DNA of 8,551 nt from Candidatus Pelearchaeum sp. (GTDB lineage Archaea; Thermoproteota; Nitrososphaeria_A; Caldarchaeales; Caldarchaeaceae), in the NCBI GenBank assembly GCA_015520425.1, contig WAQC01000022.1, forward strand, positions 1 to 8,551. The letters run 5' to 3'. Both the position numbers and the translations under genes were made by a program. Position 1 is the stretch's first letter, and every line of letters begins with the position of its first letter. A model generated the notes under the pieces. The model saw only the letters and a program-made list of their open reading frames with translations. It was not told where the DNA came from and searched no databases. Of this stretch, positions 1 through 5,483 are shown in pieces.

Positions 1-293
1 GCTCCATCCATTATGAGCTGTTCGCGGCCGACTAGGTAGCCCAGCATTATGGAGAAGTGTGTTTTCTGGTTTATCGTGGAACACAGCACTCGCCCGCGTC
101 TTCCCAGCTCTTCAGGCGTTATGTGAGCAGCTAACATTTGGAATGCCTGTGGTGCCTTATAGTATAGGTTGTATAGGCCAACAGCAATATACGTATGGAC
201 TGGAAAGACAAAGCTCTCCAAGAGTGTTCGTTTAGATAATAGATTAACCAGATGATACTCAAATTTTTCTATCAGCGTGTTGGCTTCATCCAT
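1..293 (-). CDS. Unrecognised predicted helical protein, partial (3' end outside window)
   Basis: An open frame of 97 codons runs from an ATG at 293 to the left edge with no stop. It is the third gene of a minus-strand operon, 12 bases after the stop of the swivelling-domain gene. The visible part is rich in Leu, Tyr, His and charged residues and looks all-helical. The segment FVFPVHTYIAVGLYNLYY (residues 28-45) is amphipathic to hydrophobic but too polar for a confident membrane helix. There is no signal peptide, no cysteine pair and no DDxxD-type class I terpene synthase motif so far. I do not recognise the family. One weak possibility, from position only, is a helical part of a split dikinase whose phosphohistidine part is the gene just before it. 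A TTG two codons upstream (299) is an alternative start. No good ribosome binding site lies close to the ATG; a GGAGG at the end of the previous gene is about 17 bases away. Confidence 0.72.
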   Translation of the reverse strand, partial: MDEANTLIEKFEYHLVNLLSKRTLLESFVFPVHTYIAVGLYNLYYKAPQAFQMLAAHITPEELGRRGRVLCSTINQKTHFSIMLGYLVGREQLIMDG

Positions 294-305
294 TTGCAAG
301 GAGAT

Positions 306-671
306 TTACGCCTCCTCTATGTATATCTCCCCTACGTACCTACTTGCATCTATCACAATGTTTCTGCCGTCATTTAGGTCTATGTTCTTCTCTATTGTTG
401 CTCCCATGATGCACGGTATCCGAAACTCGCGCGCTAGTATGGCTAGGTGAGACGTTACGCCGCCTGTTGTACAGATTATTCCTGAAGCGCGCATTAGCGG
501 GATTGTCATGCCAGCAACCCCCGCGACTGGGACTAGGACTATCTTCTCTGCGCATTCCCCAGGCTTAAGCCTACGCAAGTCTGAGAGCGATTTGAGAACT
601 TTAAGCCTGCCCCTGACTAGAGAGCTACTCGGAAAGGCCGTTATCCCCTCCCCTATTTTGCGGAGGCGCAT
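306..671 (-). CDS. Stand-alone PEP-utilising-enzyme mobile (phosphohistidine swivelling) domain protein
   Basis: This 121-residue protein is essentially one PEP-utilisers mobile domain (Pfam PF00391 family) and nothing else. In PEP synthase, PPDK and related dikinases this domain swings between an ATP-binding domain and a second active site, carrying phosphate on a histidine. The signature TGGVTSHLAILARE spans residues 69-82, giving His75 as the likely phosphohistidine. The domain begins near residue 18 (VRGRLKVL) and ends with the usual IVIDAS strand near 105-110. No ATP-binding domain and no PEP/pyruvate barrel are present, so it must work with a partner protein. Candidates are the divergent dikinase at 2248-4620 or an ATP-binding subunit outside the window. 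The ATG at 671 lies inside the end of the cyclase gene (19-base overlap) and follows a good GGGAGGG ribosome binding site by about six bases, which suggests coupled translation. Alternatives are a remnant of a larger dikinase or a phosphocarrier-like regulator. Confidence 0.88.
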   Translation of the reverse strand: MRLRKIGEGITAFPSSSLVRGRLKVLKSLSDLRRLKPGECAEKIVLVPVAGVAGMTIPLMRASGIICTTGGVTSHLAILAREFRIPCIMGATIEKNIDLNDGRNIVIDASRYVGEIYIEEA

Positions 672-2182
672 AGCTTACCCTCCCGCCTCATAACGTTACG
701 ATACATATAGAGAGCGCTCATTATAGCTGATTTCACCACAGTCTCAGGTATGTAGAGACCCTTCCCTATCCACAGCGCTGGCATAGGTTTTCCATAATAG
801 TCGTAGTCCAGCAGATATTTCACGCCCCTCTTCACAGGCTCCAAATCTATCTTCTCTATGTTGCTATGGTAGTAGAGGAGAGCCTGGATAGCGTATGCCG
901 TCTCCTCAGGATTCCCGCCATTACTGCCCCAGGAGCCGTTATTATTCTGGCTCTCAAGAATCCACCTAACAGCACTAGACGCCATCTCATCATCTATGCC
1001 AGCCAACGCGATTACGGCATGGGAAGTTACATAGTATGGCGAGACATGCCACTTATCCTTCCAATAAGCTTTAGATATTCTCGTCTTTTTCAGAAAACGG
1101 ACAGTCTTCTCAATCATGTCAGATGTCCGCGGTATCTTAGGACAGCGCTTCAACGCGTCAAGTATATGCACGTTGGCGCTAACCGAGGGGTCACGCTCAA
1201 AATAGAAACAGAGAAACCTATCCTCGGCTTCAAATGCCTCAAGTACGCTTACGTCAACCTTCTGCTTAAAATGGCATAAGACCGTGAGAACTACAGCGGT
1301 GTCGTCAGAGTCTTTAGCGCCTGAGATACGTGATATGCCAACCCCAGACGGGGTGAGGCACTGTTTCAAGTATTTTATGTGAAGTAGAATCTGGTCATTA
1401 ACAGGCTGCTCCGCGAGTATGAAGTTATAGAGTAGCCAGGATTTCTCAAATATTTCAAACGGATATACATCAGCTATTGAGCCATTATTGTTGAGCCGCT
1501 CTACTGATTCAAGATATTCTAATGCGCGTCTATTCCCTATCTGGTTGAGTAGATATGCTGTGGCTGATGGCGAGTTGCTGACGCATCCTTCATCCGTAAA
1601 GAGCCTCACGGCCCTCTTTCTATCTATATTCTCGCCCATAAACTCGGCTGAAAACGATAATGTAGTGTTCCCAGTGTAGAGCAGGTCGCTCAGTATAGCT
1701 CTTACCTTACTGTCGCGGAGCTTAGCATAGTAGTGGAGGTCAAACGTTGGAACATCAAGCCTTAATTGGATAGCCTCCTCTATAAGAGTTGGGTAGAGAA
1801 GCTCAAAACCAACGGTGCTATGCTCCTCGTATCTTATCTTGCTGGCATTCTCCCAGAGATAGTCTAGACCAGCCATTATTCTGGTTTCGTATTTTCTTGG
1901 GTTTATCTCTGCCAGCGCTATTATCGCGGCGAGGGTGGAGATTACCCTATCGTGGTAGTATGGGTAGTCCTCACCCCAGGAGCCGTCTGGCTTCTGCATA
2001 GATATGAGCCAGATAAGTGAGCGCGGGAATACAGTGCCATTACCCAGTCGCGCGACATGCGCTGTATCATAAGCCACGCCCCGCATATACCCTAGGGAAG
2101 GGCCCCACCAAATCTCAGCTTCCCAAGGGATACGAATATCCATCATGACCCATGCTACGCTAATCCCTAGCCTGGCCTTCAA
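653..2182 (-). CDS. Class II diterpene cyclase (copalyl/halimadienyl diphosphate synthase-like)
   Basis: This is predicted to protonate and cyclise geranylgeranyl diphosphate to a bicyclic diterpenyl diphosphate while keeping the diphosphate. The general-acid motif of class II cyclases is DSDDTA at residues 291-296 (DxDD, with Asp293 expected as proton donor). Other landmarks are YDTAHVARL at 38-46, a QW-type repeat QKPDGSWG at 63-70 followed by HDRVISTLAA, SPSATAYLL at 204-212, KWHVSPYY at 377-384, a second QW-type repeat QNNNGSWG at 412-419 with EETAYAIQAL after it, and LWIGKGLYIP at 470-479. The last three are typical of bacterial copalyl and halimadienyl diphosphate synthases, and 509 residues is the bacterial length. 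Squalene-hopene cyclases are longer with more QW repeats. There is no class I DDxxD domain, so a separate phosphatase or class I enzyme would finish the product. Translation may start at the TTG (2182) or at ATG codons 13/14 (2146, 2143). The exact stereochemistry of the product cannot be read from the sequence. It is first in an operon with the swivelling-domain gene. Confidence 0.9.
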   Translation of the reverse strand: MKARLGISVAWVMMDIRIPWEAEIWWGPSLGYMRGVAYDTAHVARLGNGTVFPRSLIWLISMQKPDGSWGEDYPYYHDRVISTLAAIIALAEINPRKYETRIMAGLDYLWENASKIRYEEHSTVGFELLYPTLIEEAIQLRLDVPTFDLHYYAKLRDSKVRAILSDLLYTGNTTLSFSAEFMGENIDRKRAVRLFTDEGCVSNSPSATAYLLNQIGNRRALEYLESVERLNNNGSIADVYPFEIFEKSWLLYNFILAEQPVNDQILLHIKYLKQCLTPSGVGISRISGAKDSDDTAVVLTVLCHFKQKVDVSVLEAFEAEDRFLCFYFERDPSVSANVHILDALKRCPKIPRTSDMIEKTVRFLKKTRISKAYWKDKWHVSPYYVTSHAVIALAGIDDEMASSAVRWILESQNNNGSWGSNGGNPEETAYAIQALLYYHSNIEKIDLEPVKRGVKYLLDYDYYGKPMPALWIGKGLYIPETVVKSAIMSALYMYRNVMRREGKLCASAK

Positions 2183-2247
2183 TAGATTTCTGAGGCCTTT
2201 ATAACGTTTAAATGAGAACTAAAAGGCAGTAGCGGTGAAGCGCGAAA
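2183..2247. promoter_or_regulatory. Divergent promoter region between cyclase operon and dikinase
   Basis: This 65-base gap separates the two divergent genes. It contains an AT-rich element at 2197-2213 (CTTTATAACGTTTAAAT) that reads as a TATA box on both strands. On the plus strand TTTATAA (2198-2204) would place the transcript start near 2226-2228, leaving a short leader with the GGTG site at 2234. On the minus strand TTATAAAG predicts a start near 2175, which would favour the internal ATG at 2146. The second box, TTTAAACG, predicts about 2183, which would make the TTG at 2182 nearly leaderless. A shared core would tie the expression of dikinase and cyclase together. Assigned by eye only. 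Confidence 0.5.
2234..2238 (+). promoter_or_regulatory. Ribosome binding site supporting the TTG start of the dikinase
   Basis: GGTGA lies nine bases before the TTG at 2248 and matches the archaeal anti-Shine-Dalgarno core. The protein reading from this TTG begins a few residues before the first strand of the ATP-binding domain, as expected. The first in-frame internal ATG would remove conserved domain residues. Confidence 0.6.
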
Positions 2248-4620
2248 TTGAATTATGTAATATGGCTTAGTAATATTGGTGAGGAGCAGCTAGCGCAGGT
2301 TGGTGGCAAGGCGTTTAATATAGCCGCTCTGATTAAGGCGGGATTCAAAATTCCAGACGGGTTCTGCATAACCAGCGACGCGCTTAGAAGATTCCTAACC
2401 GAGAACAATCTCCATGAAAAAATTACGAAGCAGCTGGATGGAATATCAGCAGAGAATTTTGATGATATTATCAGGAGAAGCAGAGTTTTGAGACGCCTAT
2501 TACGTAGGGGCAGGATACCACGCGCAGTTGAGCGTGAGATTAAAGCAGCATACACCAAATTATGCCACGATAAGAAGGCTGGAAGAACACCAGTTGCCGT
2601 ACGCTCATCATCAGCTTATGAGGATATGCCAGAAGCGAGCTTCGCTGGAATACATGAAACTAAACTGAACGTCAAAAGCTTCAAAACGTTGATTGAGAGT
2701 GTTAAGAGTGTGTGGTTTTCACTATGGTCTCCCCAGGCCATACTTTACCGTGAGAAGTCTGGTTTTGACCATGTAAAAGCATCTATGGCGGTTATAGTTC
2801 AAGTAATGGTCTCTCCGAATGTTTCTGGGGTTATGTTCTCTGCCAATCCCGTGAGTGGGGATGAGAAGGAGGTTGTGATAAACTCGTGCTGGGGCCTTGG
2901 TTTGGGGGTGGTGTCTGGAGCAACCACACCAGACTCTTTTGTAGTGGATAAAGAAAGCCTAGAGATAAAGCAGTACCACATAGCCAAGAAGAGCAAGATG
3001 ATAATCGCATCGCCCACAGGCGGCATACAGCGGGCACAAACACCGCGCGAAAAACGGGATAGCTGGTCATTATCACGTGAGCAGATAAGAAAATTAACAG
3101 AAACGTGTATCAAGGTTGAACAGCTATTTGGCATGCCTCAGGATATTGAGTGGGCAATATCAAGCGATGGTGAGATATACATTCTACAGTCCAGGCCTAT
3201 ATCTACACTTCTCTCAAAATACGATTGGCGCGACCATCGGTCTGTGTTTCAGAAGTCTATTGAGTCGGCTATTGAGGATGAGCTTGCAGAGTATATGGAT
3301 GAGATAAGGAGGAAAGACCGCACAACCACTTCGCAGGAGGCTGCCAGACTAGCCGAGGAGTGGCAACAGAAAGTAGTTCCAAAGATTCTAGAGGATGTAA
3401 GAAGAATAGAGGATGTCAAGCTTGAGCGGCTTAGTAACGATATGTTGGCAGACTTGCTGGAGGATTCGGTTAAGATAAACCAGCAACATTTCACTCTCCG
3501 TGTTAAGATTGGTGCGCTGATTGAGCTTTCGCTGTCGCGTCTTGAGAGTGTGGTGAAGCAATTTTATCCTGAGTTGGATTATACTGCTCTTCTGTCTGGT
3601 TTTGGGACTAGGGACTGGGAGGCTGGTGTAATGCTGTGGCAGCTTTCGCAGGAGGCGCGGAATATCCCTAGGGTAGTTGATGCGCTTAGAATAGGAGACA
3701 CCAGTGAGGCGATTAAGCGGATTGGGCAGGATGAAGAAGGGCGGAGGTGGCTTAGGTTGTATGAGCGTTTTCTTGAGGAGTTCGGCCATCTCTCACCAGC
3801 TAGATGGGACGTGATGGCCAAAACATACGCCGAGGATGCTGGGATTATCTTCAGCATAGTAAGGGGCTATGTGGAGGAGGGCGGGGTTTCTCCTCTTGAG
3901 TCTAGAGAGAAGCTGGTAAAGGAGAGGGAGAGGCTCGTTCAGGAGACCCTCAACCGCGTTCCCGCCGAGCTACTAGGAGAGCTCAGAGAAGCCCTAGCTA
4001 TAGCGCAGCGAAACTACCCGATTAAAGAAGACCGCAACTTCTACTATCTTCGCTCCCTAGCTGCTGTTCGTCGCGTTGTCTTACATGCTGGCTCTAGACT
4101 TTATGATGCTGGCCACCTAGACTCTCCTGAAGACGTGTTTTTCCTAGCTTATGAGCGGGTTGTAGCTGCTCTACGTGGGGATACAGAGGGTATAAGGTTA
4201 GAAGCCAGAAGGAACAGGTTAAGGTATCTTGAGAGAAGTCAAACAGGCTCCTCATTAGCCATGTTGCATGAAAAGTGTAGGAGGCTAGAGTATAGGGATG
4301 GGAGGCGTGTGTTGCGTGGGTTTCCCTGCGGGGGTGGCGTGGTTGAGGGACGGGCTAGGGTTCTACGCTCACTCCACCGCTTAGAGAAAGTTAGACGCGG
4401 CGACATAATAGTATGCCCAGCAGTCTCACCAGGCTGGAGCCCAATACTAAACACGGTAGGAGGACTAGTATCAGACCTAGGTGGGCCGTTATCACACGCA
4501 GCAATACTGGCTAGGGAGTATAAGCTCCCAGCCGTCGTTGGCACCGCGCTAGCAACCAAACTGATACCAGATGGATGCCACATAGTTTTGGACGCTGACA
4601 AGGGGCTTGTCTGGTTTTAA
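2248..4620 (+). CDS. Dikinase of the rifampin phosphotransferase/PEP synthase-like family, lacking the PEP-binding barrel
   Basis: This 790-residue enzyme has three parts. Residues 1-320 form a PPDK_N ATP-grasp domain: VGGKAFNIAALIKAG near 18-32, AVRSSSAYED near 117-126 with Arg119, SGVMFSANPVSG, and a closing PQDIEW...ILQSRPIS with Arg316. Residues about 330-690 are a charged helical domain including LDSPEDVFFLAYE. Residues about 690-790 are a phosphohistidine domain with GGPLSHAAILARE and His750. In the family, ATP gives AMP, its beta-phosphate is carried on the histidine, and an acceptor held by the middle domain is phosphorylated. There is no C-terminal PEP/pyruvate barrel, so it is not a PEP synthase. 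The order matches rifampin phosphotransferase, but the natural acceptor is unknown. It starts at TTG 2248, ten bases after GGTGA. It is divergent from a terpene cyclase operon that carries a second, free swivelling domain, so a terpenoid alcohol or isoprenoid acceptor is an attractive but unproven idea. Confidence 0.88.
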   Translation: MNYVIWLSNIGEEQLAQVGGKAFNIAALIKAGFKIPDGFCITSDALRRFLTENNLHEKITKQLDGISAENFDDIIRRSRVLRRLLRRGRIPRAVEREIKAAYTKLCHDKKAGRTPVAVRSSSAYEDMPEASFAGIHETKLNVKSFKTLIESVKSVWFSLWSPQAILYREKSGFDHVKASMAVIVQVMVSPNVSGVMFSANPVSGDEKEVVINSCWGLGLGVVSGATTPDSFVVDKESLEIKQYHIAKKSKMIIASPTGGIQRAQTPREKRDSWSLSREQIRKLTETCIKVEQLFGMPQDIEWAISSDGEIYILQSRPISTLLSKYDWRDHRSVFQKSIESAIEDELAEYMDEIRRKDRTTTSQEAARLAEEWQQKVVPKILEDVRRIEDVKLERLSNDMLADLLEDSVKINQQHFTLRVKIGALIELSLSRLESVVKQFYPELDYTALLSGFGTRDWEAGVMLWQLSQEARNIPRVVDALRIGDTSEAIKRIGQDEEGRRWLRLYERFLEEFGHLSPARWDVMAKTYAEDAGIIFSIVRGYVEEGGVSPLESREKLVKERERLVQETLNRVPAELLGELREALAIAQRNYPIKEDRNFYYLRSLAAVRRVVLHAGSRLYDAGHLDSPEDVFFLAYERVVAALRGDTEGIRLEARRNRLRYLERSQTGSSLAMLHEKCRRLEYRDGRRVLRGFPCGGGVVEGRARVLRSLHRLEKVRRGDIIVCPAVSPGWSPILNTVGGLVSDLGGPLSHAAILAREYKLPAVVGTALATKLIPDGCHIVLDADKGLVWF

Positions 4621-4632
4621 GGACTCCATGAC

Positions 4633-4646
4633 TCCCATTTTTGGGA
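4633..4646 (+). terminator. Small hairpin with T-rich loop after the dikinase
   Basis: TCCCA-TTTT-TGGGA forms a five-base-pair stem with a T4 loop, 12 bases after the dikinase stop. It could be a processing or termination signal, but it has no T-run after the stem, so it is not a classic intrinsic terminator. A TTATAAT stretch at 4651-4657 follows and might instead be a promoter for the Nudix operon. However, its predicted transcript start near 4680 would leave no room for the ribosome binding site at 4668-4675. Both readings are weak. Confidence 0.25.
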
Positions 4647-4681
4647 AGTGTTATAATAGTGTGCGACGGTGAGGTAATATA

Positions 4682-5191
4682 ATGTCTGCTAAGCGCCGCG
4701 TGAGAACCCGCGCAACTCTGCACGGTAAGCGCGTATATTCTCCTGTTGGAATAATCGTCTCAAAGCAAGTCGTTATACAGCCTGACAGCGTCATAGTTAT
4801 ACCCCTTCTAGACGGGGATAGGATACTCATGATTAAGCAGTACAGACCACTGGCGGGTAAGACTCTCCTGGAGCTACCTGGCGGCAGGGTAGTGGGAGAC
4901 GAGCCGCGAGAACACGCGGCAAAGCGAGAGCTGTACGAAGAGACTGGATACCAAGCTGGAAGAATTAAGCATCTCTTCACATTCCTACGCGCTCCAAGCT
5001 TCACACCACAACGAGTACATACCTATCTGGCCACGAAGCTATCACGGAAACTCCCAGAAAGTAATGAATGGTCTATTAACTTGGTTGAGATTTCTCTGGA
5101 AGATATCCGTAAAATGATATTGTCAAAAAAGATTGAGGATGGAAAGACGATATGCGCGTTATCGTATTTCATGCTGTGGCGGGGGAGATGA
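4682..5191 (+). CDS. Nudix hydrolase, NudF/ADP-ribose pyrophosphatase-like
   Basis: This is predicted to split a nucleoside diphosphate linked to another group, most likely ADP-ribose to AMP and ribose 5-phosphate, with Mg2+. The 169-residue protein has a perfect Nudix box (Gx5Ex7REUxEExGU) at residues 68-90: Gly68, Glu74, Arg82-Glu83 and Glu86-Glu87-Thr88-Gly89-Tyr90. IKQYRP (51-56) and ELPGGRV (64-70) just before it are typical of the ADP-ribose pyrophosphatase branch, and the IEDGKT segment near 151-156 is the usual C-terminal element. The loop after the box reads RAPSFTPQRVHTYLA (103-117), where family members commonly have an SPG...E pattern. The Gly and Glu are thus replaced by Ser and Gln, so substrate choice or rate may differ. 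The ATG follows a strong GGTGAGGT site (4668-4675) by six bases. It is the first gene of an apparent operon with the PqqD-like and transporter genes. Confidence 0.92.
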   Translation: MSAKRRVRTRATLHGKRVYSPVGIIVSKQVVIQPDSVIVIPLLDGDRILMIKQYRPLAGKTLLELPGGRVVGDEPREHAAKRELYEETGYQAGRIKHLFTFLRAPSFTPQRVHTYLATKLSRKLPESNEWSINLVEISLEDIRKMILSKKIEDGKTICALSYFMLWRGR

Positions 5192-5192
5192 C

Positions 5193-5456
5193 ATGGGTGA
5201 GAGACGTTTAAGGCGTTTAGGTGAGATGCGCTATTCAAGGAATGGCGCTATACTTCTGATTAACGAGAAGGGCGAGGCCTATATTGTTGATGATGCTGTT
5301 GTTGATATTTGGAGGCTGGCAGACGGTAGGACGGTCAGTGAGATGACTCGTATAGTGGCCTCAAAGCTCAGTTACCAATACAGAGGATTGAAGGAGCAGC
5401 TAAGACGGCTCGTTGATATTCTGGTTGAGTGTGGGCTTCTTTCGCGGGTGAAGTGA
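5193..5456 (+). CDS. PqqD-like small protein (RiPP recognition element fold)
   Basis: This 87-residue protein matches the PqqD pattern: a beta-rich start (AILLINEKGEAYIVDDA, residues 19-35), then VDIWRLADGRTVSEMTRIVA (37-56), and a closing helix ending LVDILVECGLL (73-83). In PqqD and related domains this winged-helix fold binds the leader of a modified peptide and presents it to a radical SAM or other enzyme. Some stand-alone archaeal members have no known role. No precursor peptide or modifying enzyme is visible in the window, so a RiPP role is only a possibility. The ATG at 5193 is chosen because GGGGGAGATG lies just before it and it starts one base after the Nudix stop, typical of coupled translation. 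An in-frame upstream ATG at 5133 would overlap the Nudix gene by about 60 bases and add unrelated residues. The transporter gene follows after 27 bases. Confidence 0.8.
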   Translation: MGERRLRRLGEMRYSRNGAILLINEKGEAYIVDDAVVDIWRLADGRTVSEMTRIVASKLSYQYRGLKEQLRRLVDILVECGLLSRVK

Positions 5457-5483
5457 TTAGAGGGCTATGTAGGTCTTGGAGCC

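Noticed and set aside
866..1279. Plus-strand open frame of 137 codons within the cyclase gene
   Set aside because: It lies opposite a gene with many family motifs, has no recognisable domain, and its codon pattern is explained as the reverse of the cyclase frame.
653..2182. Squalene-hopene cyclase
   Set aside because: The DxDDTA motif is shared, but the protein is only 509 residues with few QW repeats, and the LWIGKGLYIP and KWHVSPYY signatures point to class II diterpene cyclases.
3388..3789. Minus-strand open frame of 133 codons within the dikinase
   Set aside because: It overlaps the well-supported dikinase middle domain, is low-complexity in composition (runs of Pro, Lys and Arg), and has no promoter or ribosome binding site.
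2248..4620. Phosphoenolpyruvate synthase
   Set aside because: The ATP-binding and phosphohistidine parts match, but the PEP/pyruvate-binding barrel is absent and the phosphohistidine domain is at the very C-terminus.
5133..5192. Longer start for the PqqD-like gene
   Set aside because: It would overlap the Nudix C-terminus, adds 20 residues unlike the family, and lacks the ribosome binding site that the ATG at 5193 has.
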